DNA of 13,329 bases from Bacillota bacterium (GCA_009787135.1 WRGP01000215.1:1-13329); one strand, 5' to 3'. Positions 5,998 to 13,329 are shown, counted from the first letter of the stretch. Notes: generated by a model not told the origin, from the sequence alone. Numbers and translations are program-made.

Positions 5998-6026
5998 TTG
6001 ACGCGCATGTATACGGATGCTATACT
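5998..6026 (+). promoter_or_regulatory. Promoter of the dipeptidase operon
   Basis: TTGACG (5998-6003) and TATACT (6021-6026) are 17 nt apart, with transcription expected near 6033. TTTGAC occurs twice, 10 bp apart (5987-5992 and 5997-6002). An inverted GTCAA/TTGAC pair (5975-5979, 5988-5992) lies just upstream, which could be regulator-binding sites. Confidence 0.82.
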
Positions 6027-6061
6027 ACGCATATAGTGAACGGTGGAGGAGGCCAGCCTGA

Positions 6062-7444
6062 ATGGAAAAACTTGGCGCGGCCGTAGAGGCCCTTCGCGGG
6101 GATATGATACGCACGCTGCAACAATGGATCCGGATCCCCAGCGAGAAGCTGGCTCCCGAGCCGGGCGCCCCGTTTGGCCGGCCCCTGCGCGAGATGCTGA
6201 CCGTGGCCCTTTCGGATGCCAGGCGGCTGGGTTTTGCGGCGCGCGATTTTGACGGGTACATCGGCGACGCCGAAATGGGCGAAGGCGACGAAACCATGGG
6301 CATCCTTGTACATCTGGACGTGGTGCCCGCGGGGGACGGCTGGGCAAGCGACCCCTTTGGCGGGGAAATCAGGGACGGCAAAGTATACGGCCGCGGCACG
6401 TCCGACGACAAAGGCCCGGCGGTGGCCGCGCTGTTCGCGATGAAGGCTGTGCTGGACGCCGGGTTTACCCCAAAGAAAAAAGTCCGCTTAATTCTGGGGT
6501 GCGATGAGGAGAGCGGCTGGGCGGATATAGATCACTATAAAAAGCACGTGGCCATGCCGGACTTTGGCTTTTCGCCGGACGCGGACTACCCGGTGATCAA
6601 TACGGAAAAGGGGTTGCTGCAGCTTCGGCTGACGGCGTCCTTTGGCGGCGAGGAGGGGGCGAAGCTGCCGGTGCGGCGCCTTTCGTCCGGCGAGCGGCCC
6701 AACGTGATCCCCGGCCTGGCCACGGCGGAAATCGGCTGTGAGGATTTTGCCGCGCTTGAACGGGCGCTTCAAAATACCGGCCTGGACGTGACGGCGGAAA
6801 AGCTTGAAAGCGGCCTTGCCAGGCTGACCTCTTTGGGCGTTCCGGGCCACGCGGCCCTGCCGCGGCACGGCAAGAACGCGGCGGGGCAGCTTTTGCTGGC
6901 GCTTAAGGCCATTGGGGCGGGCGGCGGGTGCCGCGCGTTTATCAACAGCCTGGCGGAAGGCGTGGGGCTGGACCCTTCCGGCAAAGGCCTGGGCGTGGAT
7001 GGGCGCGACGCCCTCTCCGGGCCGCTGACCATAAACTTGGGCGTGTTGCACGTTACGCCGGGCAGCGCCATGGCCGTGCTGGACATCCGGTATCCCGTGC
7101 TGATGGATGGAGAGATGATCGCGAAGATCATCGGCATGCGGCTTAAGGACGCGGGCATCACGGTGGATGTCTCGCAGTGGAAAGCGCCGTTGCACGTGCC
7201 CGCGCAGAGCGAGATTGTGACCCGGCTTTTGTCCGTTTATGCCGAGGTGACGGGCCTTAGTCCCTATACGATCGCCATCGGCGGGGGCACGTATGCCCGC
7301 TCCATGGACAATTGCGTGGCTTTTGGCTGCAATTTCCCCGGCGATGACGAGGTGGCGCACCAGGCGGACGAGTATATGGACGTGGAAAAGCTGCTGAAAA
7401 ATGCCCTCATCTTTGCCCATGCCATTGTGCGGCTGGCATGTTAA
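6062..7444 (+). CDS. pepV: PepV-type dipeptidase, M20 metallopeptidase family
   Basis: A 460-residue cytosolic dizinc peptidase that should release amino acids from dipeptides, the last step of peptide use. The family ligands are visible: His84 and Asp86 in HLDVVPAGDGW, Asp116 in GRGTSDDKGP, the Glu149-Glu150 pair in CDEESGW (catalytic base plus ligand), Asp173 in SPDADYPVIN, and His433 in VAHQADEY. His263 in PGHAALP and GGGTYARSMDN (407-417) are also PepV-like. The length fits PepV (about 470). It starts at ATG 6062, 9 nt after GGAGGAGG (6045-6052). The ArsC-like gene begins 3 nt after its stop, so the two form an operon. Related M20A enzymes can act on Xaa-His or D-amino acid dipeptides, so the substrate range is uncertain. 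Confidence 0.94.
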   Translation: MEKLGAAVEALRGDMIRTLQQWIRIPSEKLAPEPGAPFGRPLREMLTVALSDARRLGFAARDFDGYIGDAEMGEGDETMGILVHLDVVPAGDGWASDPFGGEIRDGKVYGRGTSDDKGPAVAALFAMKAVLDAGFTPKKKVRLILGCDEESGWADIDHYKKHVAMPDFGFSPDADYPVINTEKGLLQLRLTASFGGEEGAKLPVRRLSSGERPNVIPGLATAEIGCEDFAALERALQNTGLDVTAEKLESGLARLTSLGVPGHAALPRHGKNAAGQLLLALKAIGAGGGCRAFINSLAEGVGLDPSGKGLGVDGRDALSGPLTINLGVLHVTPGSAMAVLDIRYPVLMDGEMIAKIIGMRLKDAGITVDVSQWKAPLHVPAQSEIVTRLLSVYAEVTGLSPYTIAIGGGTYARSMDNCVAFGCNFPGDDEVAHQADEYMDVEKLLKNALIFAHAIVRLAC

Positions 7445-7447
7445 CCC

Positions 7448-7783
7448 ATGATTCAGATCTACTTTTACAAGAAGAACTTTGACGCGCAAAAGGCGGAGCG
7501 CTGGTTTAAAGAGCGGCGGATCCCCGTGCAGATGGTGGATCTCGCCCGCGTGAAGCTTGGCCAACGGGAGCTGCAAAGCGTTTGCGCCCGCGTAGGCTTG
7601 GACGCTCTCATTGACAAGGAAGGCAGCGCCTGGAAGGAATGCCCCGCCAGATACGCGGCGGGAGAAGAAGCGGTCCTGCGCGCGCTTGCGGAAGACCCGC
7701 GCCGGATGAGGCTGCCCATCGTTCGCGGCGGAAGGCTGGCGACAATCGGGTTTAAGCCGGACCAATGGGAGGCTTGGGAGTGA
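7448..7783 (+). CDS. ArsC/Spx-family thioredoxin-fold protein lacking the redox cysteine
   Basis: A 111-residue protein with the ArsC-family layout: MIQIYFYKKNFDAQKAERWFKER at the N-terminus, a central GLDALIDKEG, and LPIVRGGRLATIGF with the cis-Pro at 90. Relatives read KKC.D..KAE at residues 8-17; here the Cys is Asn10, and the only cysteines (46, 64) lie elsewhere. It therefore probably cannot act as an arsenate reductase, and a redox switch of the Spx type at this site is also excluded. The start is ATG 7448, only 3 nt after the dipeptidase stop and without a clear ribosome binding site, so translation is probably coupled to the upstream gene. Its role is unknown. Confidence 0.88.
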   Translation: MIQIYFYKKNFDAQKAERWFKERRIPVQMVDLARVKLGQRELQSVCARVGLDALIDKEGSAWKECPARYAAGEEAVLRALAEDPRRMRLPIVRGGRLATIGFKPDQWEAWE

Positions 7784-7785
7784 AA

Positions 7786-7811
7786 GACGCATGAACCGCG
7801 GTTCATGTGTC
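7786..7811 (+). other. Near-perfect 26-bp palindrome after the ArsC-like gene
   Basis: CATGAACC GC GGTTCATG (7790-7807) is fully palindromic, and the flanks GACG/TGTC extend it with one G-U type mismatch. As RNA it would form an 11-bp hairpin with a CGCG loop. No T-tract follows, so it is a poor intrinsic terminator. It could be an mRNA-stabilising hairpin or a protein-binding site ahead of the next operon. Confidence 0.6.
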
Positions 7812-7874
7812 GGGGGAGATTGGGGTTGTGTCCAGTCGCAAAACGGCATCAACACCCAAGAAAGGTGAACCGAT

Positions 7875-9812
7875 ATGAAACGAGCGTTCCTTGTGTTGCT
7901 GCTGGCGGCCCTTTTGCTGCCTGCGATGGGTTTGGCATCCGGCGCGGGCTTTGGGCCGAGTTTGCCCATGTCCGCGATTCCCGCCGCCGGCGAGGATATG
8001 GCATGGAAGCTGCTGGAGGATGCCAAGGCCGCCAAAAGCCTGCAGGCGGGGACTGACCTGGTCATGAAGGCGGCGACCGCCGCGCCGGAGAGCGGCTTGG
8101 TACAGCTGCGCTGCGCCAATATGCTGATGGAAATGGACGCGGATAGCCGCTACCTTCCGGAAGCCGAGCGGTTCGCGCGCAGGGCGGTTTCCCTGCTCAA
8201 AGGGCCGGACCAGGCGGAGGCCCTGTGCCTGCTGGCGGGGGCGTTGCTTCAGTCAGGCCAGATGGACGAGGCCGCCCGGGCGATGGAGCAAGCTACGGCG
8301 CTGGCGCCGCAAAATGAGGTGCTCAAGCTGCTCATGGCAAGGACGCTTTGCTTTGCCGGCCGCAACGAGGATGCGCTGAACGCGCTGGAGAGCCTGGCGG
8401 AGGATTCCCCGCGCAACTTTGACGCGCTGTACCTGCGGGCGATGATATTGCTGGCGGAATGCCGGTGGGAGGAGGCGCTGCAGGCCTACCGCCAGATTGA
8501 CTATGGCTGGCCGGAGTATGTGGAAGGCAAAGCGGGCCAATACCAGACGTATGTGGCCTCCGGGCAGTTTGACCGCGCGCTGCGCATGGTGGACCAGCTG
8601 ATTCTCTGCACCGGGGACGACGCGTACTGGCTGGAGCGGGCGCGGCTTCGACTGTGGAAGATGTTCGACCCTGAGGCCGCGCTTGCGGACGCCGGCGCGT
8701 TGCTGAGGGCGAATCAGGCGTGGACGGACGCTCTGGTTGTGAAAATGGCGTCGTGCCTGATGCTGGAGCAATACGCGGAAGCGGACGCCACGGCAGCGGA
8801 AATTGAGGCGCTGGATGCTGAATACGGCATGCTGATGCATGGCATGGTGACCATAGAGCAAGGGCGCTGGGCGGATGCCATAACGGTGTTTACGGCGCTG
8901 ACGGAAAAGAACCCGGATCAATTCCTGAGCTGGGAATATATCGGCATGGCGCTTTTGAATGGCTATGATGATATAAACGGCGCGCGAGAAGCGACTGCCA
9001 AGGCGTTTGCGTGCGAGGGCGCGCGGGAGGATTACGGCCTGTTCATTCGGCTTGGAAACCTTTACCGCCGGGAAGGCGACCAGCTGGAAGCGGCGCGCGC
9101 CTTCGCGCAGGCGGACAGGCTGGTGGAAGACGATCCCCTGCCGCTATATTTCCTTGTTGTAACCTGTGCGGAAGCGGGCCGGGCGGAGGACATGCTGGAT
9201 ATGGTTAAGGAAATGGAACGCCGCTATCCGGGGTGGTATGAAACGATGCTCGCCCGTCTGCTGCTGGAGGATGCGCTGGGCCGCACGCAGGAAGCGCTGG
9301 CGGCCTTCGAAAAGCTAAAAGAGAAGTTTCCGCACCGCGCGAAGGGGCTTGTGGACCTTGAAGGCAAAGCGCGCGCGTCGGCGGGCCAGCCGGAAGGCGC
9401 GGAGATGATCCAACGGTGGATGAACGAGCGGGAGACCGCCGACGTGCGGGCCTTAAACGCGTACGCCTTCGCGCTCATGGAGCTTGGCGAATACGGCGAG
9501 GCGCGCGAAGCGCTGGAAACGGCGCGTTCCCTCGTCCCGGAGGGAGATCCGGAGCGTGCGGGCGAAGCGCGTGAAGCGCGGATCGACATCGCGGTCACGC
9601 AGGCGGAACTTGCGCTTCAAGAGGGGGATATGGACGCCTGCATCGCCGCGCTTGCGCGTATCGCGAACGAGGGATGGCCACTTACCTGCATGGCCATACA
9701 CCCAATGTTTGAAGCGCTGTACGCTTCGGACGCCTTTCAGGCGTTGCTGGGCAGCCAGGCGCCGCGGGCGGACGAATGGAATCTGTCGGTCTTGCCGGCC
9801 ATACCGCAATAG
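7875..9812 (+). CDS. Exported tetratricopeptide-repeat protein
   Basis: A 645-residue protein with an N-terminal signal peptide (MKR, a hydrophobic core of about 15 residues, then a likely cut near residues 20-23). The rest is mostly helical pairs with TPR spacing (A..L...G....A...Y..A). The clearest units are near residues 114-145, 149-180, 183-213, 316-347, 388-418, 458-488 and 524-557. The C-terminal HPMFEALYASDAFQALLG resembles the capping segment often found after TPR arrays. No catalytic domain is visible, so it probably acts as a binding scaffold outside the membrane. The start at 7875 has AAGAAAGGTGA about 6 nt upstream. It is followed 38 nt later by the next exported protein, so an operon is likely. 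The partner and function are unknown. Confidence 0.9.
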   Translation: MKRAFLVLLLAALLLPAMGLASGAGFGPSLPMSAIPAAGEDMAWKLLEDAKAAKSLQAGTDLVMKAATAAPESGLVQLRCANMLMEMDADSRYLPEAERFARRAVSLLKGPDQAEALCLLAGALLQSGQMDEAARAMEQATALAPQNEVLKLLMARTLCFAGRNEDALNALESLAEDSPRNFDALYLRAMILLAECRWEEALQAYRQIDYGWPEYVEGKAGQYQTYVASGQFDRALRMVDQLILCTGDDAYWLERARLRLWKMFDPEAALADAGALLRANQAWTDALVVKMASCLMLEQYAEADATAAEIEALDAEYGMLMHGMVTIEQGRWADAITVFTALTEKNPDQFLSWEYIGMALLNGYDDINGAREATAKAFACEGAREDYGLFIRLGNLYRREGDQLEAARAFAQADRLVEDDPLPLYFLVVTCAEAGRAEDMLDMVKEMERRYPGWYETMLARLLLEDALGRTQEALAAFEKLKEKFPHRAKGLVDLEGKARASAGQPEGAEMIQRWMNERETADVRALNAYAFALMELGEYGEAREALETARSLVPEGDPERAGEAREARIDIAVTQAELALQEGDMDACIAALARIANEGWPLTCMAIHPMFEALYASDAFQALLGSQAPRADEWNLSVLPAIPQ

Positions 9813-9850
9813 AAGAGTACACACAAAAACTGTTACGCGGGGGATACGCA

Positions 9851-11107
9851 ATGAGGAAGAAGGCCATATGCGCGCTGTGGATCACGCTGTTGCTGCTGCC
9901 ATTTTGGGGGTGCGCGGAGAGTTTTTCGTTCCCCTACGCGGGGGTGCGAATGCGGCCGCAGGAGGGCTGGACGCTGCTCACGCTGGATTCTTTGGAGGCG
10001 CAGCGGGCGTGGATTGAAAAGACCGGCGCGGACATAGAAGTGCTTCGCGCGGACTATGCCGCCAACCAAACGGTTTTTGAGGTGTTTTTGCCTGGCGGCG
10101 TGCAGGTGAGCCTATCCGTGCATGAAACGGGCGAAACGGTCGCGTGGCATTCCATAGAATTTATGACACAGCCTGAAACCGACGCGCTTTTGAACCGGTA
10201 CGCTCATCCGCCTTACACGCGGGTAGAATGGTCCAAGAAAGCGCCCGGCTATATAAGCTATCAATGGACGCTGGAATCAAAAGGCGCGGATGTGCCGTTT
10301 GCCCGCCTGTCCACCATCCGGCAGGGCGCGCTGTATACCTTGACGGCGACGGGCGTGGGGGTTGACATGGAGGCGCTTTGCGCGGCCAATGACGCCGTGC
10401 TGTCCGCCCTTGATTTTTTGGGCAGCCGCGCGGCAGGGAAGGCCGTGGGCAGGAAAGAGCCGGCGCTGCCCGACCCCATTGCGGACGACGGCGTGGTTAC
10501 GCCGGTAACGCTTGTTGATTTCACCGGGGTTACGGATACCGATGAGACAAAGATCACCATTCAAACGCTGCCGGACACCGAGCTGCTGCTCCAAACGCAG
10601 AATGATATCTTGCGCGCCTACGCGGGCGAAAGCGGGCTGCAAAGCTTCACGGTAAGCACACGGCGGGAGACCACTTATACCTACATGCTCACCGCCACCG
10701 CCAAGGGCCGCGCCGCCAGCAAGGCGCCCATCTCTGTTGAACGCAGGCTGTCCGCCGAGGCGCTGGAGGCGGCCTACCGAGAAAGCGCCCTAGCGATTGA
10801 TCCCAATGGGTATGCGCAGATCGCGGCCTCCCCGGAGGCCTATCGGGACAGGGCCGTTACCTTCCGTGGCAAAATAGCGGCGTTCCGGGATGTCGCCGGC
10901 TTTCCCTGCGCGCTCGTCTATACAGCCAACCCCGGCGCGGGCGAGTGGGAAAATCCGTTGTGGGTGGTCTTCACGGCGCCGTTTATGGTTCGGGAAAATG
11001 AGATGCTCAGCGTGTATGGCGATATCCGCGGCGATACGATCATAAACGGGGAAACCGATGGCACGGTTGCCGTGCCGGTCGTCGTTGGCCGCATTCTGAG
11101 CAAGTAA
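9851..11107 (+). CDS. Exported protein, PsbP-like plus Ig-like plus OB-like layout (paralogue A)
   Basis: A 418-residue protein starting at ATG 9851, with GCGGGGGAT just upstream. A signal peptide covers residues 1-22 (cut likely after Gly-Cys-Ala; FWGC is a poor lipobox). Residues 25-195 begin FPYAGVRMRPQEGWTLL and resemble the small lipoprotein-like PsbP or photosystem-type beta domain often found in Firmicutes exported proteins. Residues 215-300 form a beta-rich Ig-like module. Residues 320-418 contain the pattern PEAYRDRAVTFRGKIAAF, suggesting an OB-like fold. The downstream gene has the same layout, so the pair look like diverged duplicates. The in-frame extension to 9776 lacks signal-peptide features and overlaps the TPR gene, so it is rejected. 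Domain names are fold impressions, not search results. Confidence 0.82.
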   Translation: MRKKAICALWITLLLLPFWGCAESFSFPYAGVRMRPQEGWTLLTLDSLEAQRAWIEKTGADIEVLRADYAANQTVFEVFLPGGVQVSLSVHETGETVAWHSIEFMTQPETDALLNRYAHPPYTRVEWSKKAPGYISYQWTLESKGADVPFARLSTIRQGALYTLTATGVGVDMEALCAANDAVLSALDFLGSRAAGKAVGRKEPALPDPIADDGVVTPVTLVDFTGVTDTDETKITIQTLPDTELLLQTQNDILRAYAGESGLQSFTVSTRRETTYTYMLTATAKGRAASKAPISVERRLSAEALEAAYRESALAIDPNGYAQIAASPEAYRDRAVTFRGKIAAFRDVAGFPCALVYTANPGAGEWENPLWVVFTAPFMVRENEMLSVYGDIRGDTIINGETDGTVAVPVVVGRILSK

Positions 11108-11134
11108 GCGAGTAACAACATCGCGAGGTACGCA

Positions 11135-12682
11135 ATGAAAAAGGTGATAGGGCTTGCGCTTTTGTTCTGCCTGCTGTTTGCCGCGGGCATGGCCCTGGCG
11201 GAAGGATATTCGGAAATTATTTTGGACGACATAGAGCTCGCTACGGTGTTCCCGCCTGGCTGGACCGTGGTTACGCCCGGCTCGGTAGCGGAGCACTTTC
11301 ATTTTTTTATGGAAGCGACCCCTGAGGTGGCGGCCGCGGTGCTCCGAAGCGAGGGCGTATACGCGGTCGCTTTTTCACAGGCGGGGGATGCCATGCTCCG
11401 CGTCATTGCCACCGAGGGCGATGCGGACGCGGCGGTCTACTATGACATAGAGCGCTATACCCCTGCCATGCGCACGGCGATACGCAACGATTTTCTGGAT
11501 CGCGAGGCCTGGGCGCTGACCGGGTACCGTTATACGGAGGCGGAATGGACAAACAAAACGGGGCGCGGGCGCCTGCTGAACCTGACGTATTCCATCCGGC
11601 AGCAGGATGAGGTGGTGGCGCGCGGCCTGCAAGCCTATACCATCCATGCCGGCAGGGCTTATACGCTGGACCTGCAAGTGCGGGGCCGGCATCCCTCAAG
11701 CGAGGAAAGGCGCGTTTTTGAGGACTTTGTCGCCCAGACGGCGTTTCCCGCTCCGGCCGGCATGCCGCTGCTGCCGGTAGGGCTTACGCTGATACGCCCG
11801 CTGCCGGAGGAAACGCACGTGGAAAAGATCACTGTGCGCGGGCAGACGATGCAAGGCGCGACAGTCGCCGCGTGGCTGCAGCCCCTTGGGGAGAAGCCTA
11901 TGGAAGCGGGCGAGCTGAAGGCGGGGGCAGACGGCGCGTTCCGCGTGGACGTTATCCTGCCGCATGAAGGGGAATACCGCCTGCACCTGATCGCGTCTTG
12001 CGAGGGATACGCGGAGTGCGAGGACGCGTGTTGGATCAGCTTTGACACAAAGCGTATTCCCATAAACTTTATAAGCTATCCCGAGGGGGAAGTGCTCGAT
12101 CCGCAGGTTGTTATCTCCGGCAAGACCATCCGCGGCGTCACTGTCGTGTGTGAGGAGGGCGAAACAAAAAAGACAGCCGTGACCCCGGTGGACGGCGAGT
12201 TCTCCTTCAAGCTTGACCGCGCCATCGTCGGGGACAGGACGGTCACGCTGACGTTTTTGCGGGACGGCTACATGTCAAGGCAAATGATCCTCTCCTTCAA
12301 CCGCCAGTGGCGCATGGAGGACTATATAAAATACCTGTCGGACAAAGTGCAGAATTTGTCGTATGCGCACCTGTATGAAAACCCGCAAAAATACGCCGGC
12401 CGGCAGGTGCGCTATGCCGGCCATGTCGTCAGCGTTTCGGAGGCGGATGGGCGCGGCTACGTGCAATTGGCATTGGCAAAGACCAAGGACGGCGCTTGGA
12501 CGGATAGCATCATCGCCGTGGCGGATGGCATGAACATCGCCCTTTCTCCCGGCGACAGCGCGACGCTATACGTAACGGTAACGGGCGAAACGTACACCTT
12601 CTCCGTGGCCGATGATGAGGGCGAGGGGATCGACCTGGACCTGCCGGCCGTCGAGCTGATGGCATACCAGCGAACCGGCTGA
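11135..12682 (+). CDS. Exported protein, PsbP-like plus two Ig-like modules plus OB-like layout (paralogue B)
   Basis: A 515-residue protein with a clear signal peptide (MKK, hydrophobic core, cut after Ala-Leu-Ala at residue 22). Residues 30-205 form a PsbP-like domain beginning with DIELATVFPPGWTVVTPGS. Residues 220-305 and 312-390 are two Ig-like or carboxypeptidase-regulatory-like modules with the repeated pattern G.T..G.TV and a DG.F.F/V turn. Residues 400-512 include ENPQKYAGRQVRYAGHVVSV, parallel to PEAYRDRAVTFRGKI in the gene before it. The start is ATG 11135 with GCGAGGT 6 nt upstream. It lies 27 nt after paralogue A, and both follow the TPR gene, which suggests a joint cell-surface role. 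I cannot name a function. Confidence 0.85.
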   Translation: MKKVIGLALLFCLLFAAGMALAEGYSEIILDDIELATVFPPGWTVVTPGSVAEHFHFFMEATPEVAAAVLRSEGVYAVAFSQAGDAMLRVIATEGDADAAVYYDIERYTPAMRTAIRNDFLDREAWALTGYRYTEAEWTNKTGRGRLLNLTYSIRQQDEVVARGLQAYTIHAGRAYTLDLQVRGRHPSSEERRVFEDFVAQTAFPAPAGMPLLPVGLTLIRPLPEETHVEKITVRGQTMQGATVAAWLQPLGEKPMEAGELKAGADGAFRVDVILPHEGEYRLHLIASCEGYAECEDACWISFDTKRIPINFISYPEGEVLDPQVVISGKTIRGVTVVCEEGETKKTAVTPVDGEFSFKLDRAIVGDRTVTLTFLRDGYMSRQMILSFNRQWRMEDYIKYLSDKVQNLSYAHLYENPQKYAGRQVRYAGHVVSVSEADGRGYVQLALAKTKDGAWTDSIIAVADGMNIALSPGDSATLYVTVTGETYTFSVADDEGEGIDLDLPAVELMAYQRTG

Positions 12683-12689
12683 CGGGGCC

Positions 12690-12803
12690 ATGGAAGAGGG
12701 CGAGGTGAAAGAGGGGGGGGGTAAACCCAAGGCGCTGCTTACCGTGCGCTATTGTAACTCCTTTTTCAATGTGTCTGTCAAAATATTTTTGAAAACCTCT
12801 TGA
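12690..12803 (+). CDS. Doubtful 37-codon ORF containing a G9 run
   Basis: ATG 12690 opens a 37-residue frame (MEEGEVKEGGGKPKALL onward) ending at TGA 12801-12803, which overlaps the -35 box of the next promoter. It has no convincing ribosome binding site. It contains nine consecutive G residues (12713-12721). It may be a chance frame or the eroded start of a lost gene. Confidence 0.2.
   Translation: MEEGEVKEGGGKPKALLTVRYCNSFFNVSVKIFLKTS
12713..12721. repeat. G9 homopolymer
   Basis: Nine consecutive G residues lie 30 nt after the end of paralogue B. Such runs are prone to slippage and to sequencing error. Confidence 0.9.
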
Positions 12804-12830
12804 CTATCACCTTGGGTGTTAGCTTATGCT
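12800..12830 (+). promoter_or_regulatory. MerR-type promoter with 19-bp spacer and central operator
   Basis: TTGACT (12800-12805) and TATGCT (12825-12830) are 19 nt apart, two more than normal. TATCACC TTG GGTGTTA (12805-12821, 6 of 7 pairs) sits inside the spacer. A stretched spacer with a central palindrome is the hallmark of MerR-controlled promoters, where the activator untwists DNA. It reads into the MerR gene at 12850 and probably the next gene, so autoregulation is expected. Confidence 0.85.
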
Positions 12831-12849
12831 TATCGCGGAGGTGATAATC

Positions 12850-13272
12850 ATGCTGATTAGCAAAGCGAGCAGGCAAACTAAACTAACCAAAAAAGCAATC
12901 GAATACTACGCAGAGCAGGGATTGATTTTTCCTGTTGTTTCAGATAACGGATACAGGGATTTTAGCGAGCGTGATGTGGAGTGTTTAAACAAAATTTCTG
13001 TTCTCCGCAAACTTGGACTTCATATGAGCGAAATCAAAACGGTACTTGCAGATGAAACTGGCAAAGCCCTGCAACGGATTTCAATTCAAAACGAGTTGAA
13101 TATGCAGAGATGGCAGGCAAAAAAGACCATACTTGATAAGCTGCGTTGTGGCGCAAACTACTCGGCGATAAATGCTGAACTGGATGGCATTGAATCAAAC
13201 GCTACGATAACCGAAAAGCTGCTTGAAGCCTTTCCGGGTTTTTATACTTACTTGCAATCTAAAAGCACTTAA
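12850..13272 (+). CDS. MerR-family transcriptional regulator, possibly shortened
   Basis: A 140-residue regulator. The N-terminal winged helix runs over about residues 3-70 (LTKKAIEYYAEQGLIFP, NGYRDFSERDVECL, VLRKLGLHMSEIK), matching the MerR pattern of helix, LRyY..GL..P wing and IK..L end. A linker helix follows (residues 72-100) and then a short C-terminal part ending AFPGFYTYLQSKST. In longer relatives I recall, an AFPG(F/Y)YG motif continues into an effector-binding domain of another 100 residues, so this copy may be cut short. ATG 12850 is chosen over 12826 because GGAGGTGAT (12837-12845) lies just upstream and 12826 falls inside the -10 box. The gene is clearly AT-richer than its neighbours. 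Confidence 0.9.
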   Translation: MLISKASRQTKLTKKAIEYYAEQGLIFPVVSDNGYRDFSERDVECLNKISVLRKLGLHMSEIKTVLADETGKALQRISIQNELNMQRWQAKKTILDKLRCGANYSAINAELDGIESNATITEKLLEAFPGFYTYLQSKST

Positions 13273-13305
13273 TATATAATGCAGTAAGAAGGGGGTGGCT
13301 GTATT

Positions 13306-13329
13306 ATGCGGAAACGAAAGCGTGTAACG
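13306..13329 (+). CDS. Start of a gene cut by the window end
   Basis: ATG 13306 follows AAGGGGGTGG (13289-13298) by 7 nt and opens MRKRKRVT up to the last base. It lies 33 nt after the MerR stop and is probably the co-transcribed target of that regulator. Too little is present to name it. Confidence 0.6.

Noticed and set aside
6488..8119. 543-codon open frame on the minus strand across the dipeptidase and ArsC-like genes
   Set aside because: It is antisense to two well-supported genes, is rich in Arg, His and Pro as expected of a shadow frame in GC-rich DNA, and has no domain or ribosome binding site.

Overview
The window reads as chromosomal DNA from a high-GC, spore-forming-type Bacillota, most likely a Clostridia relative. 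The clues are strong AGGAGG-type ribosome binding sites, near-consensus SigA-type promoters, glmM, a PepV-type dipeptidase, a Gly-Pro-Thr collagen-like protein of the exosporium type, and short Gram-positive signal peptides. All assignments come from reading the sequence; no database search was run.

Layout. (1) 30-1388 (+): glmM, phosphoglucosamine mutase. (2) 1480-2202 (-): collagen-like surface protein, read from a GTG with an excellent ribosome binding site and a possible mother-cell (SigE-like) promoter. (3) 2308-4856 (-): a three-gene ABC-2 exporter operon (permease, permease, ATPase) with overlapping genes. Its 230-nt leader holds a consensus promoter, a 36-codon leader ORF with a near-perfect ribosome binding site, and two terminator-like hairpins before the first permease, which is the layout of ribosome-mediated attenuation. 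(4) 5256-5657 (+): a two-helix membrane protein of unknown role with its own promoter. (5) 5618-5857 (-): a short, very basic ORF with an intrinsic terminator inside its reading frame, upstream of the stop codon. This is the gene design known for ribosome-rescue factors ArfA and BrfA. (6) 6062-7783 (+): a PepV-like dipeptidase followed 3 nt later by an ArsC/Spx-fold protein lacking the usual cysteine. (7) 7875-12682 (+): three exported proteins, namely a TPR protein and two large proteins of similar three-part architecture that look like diverged paralogues. (8) 12683-13329: an AT-richer segment with a MerR-type promoter (19-bp spacer and central palindrome), a MerR-family regulator, and the first codons of another gene.

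The two most unusual items both concern translation-coupled control: the exporter leader (4857-5118) and the terminator-in-ORF gene (5618-5857). They lie within 1 kb of each other on the minus strand. The exporter leader suggests a transporter induced when ribosomes stall, for instance by a ribosome-targeting drug. The small basic gene suggests a rescue factor made when trans-translation fails. Both functions are inferred.
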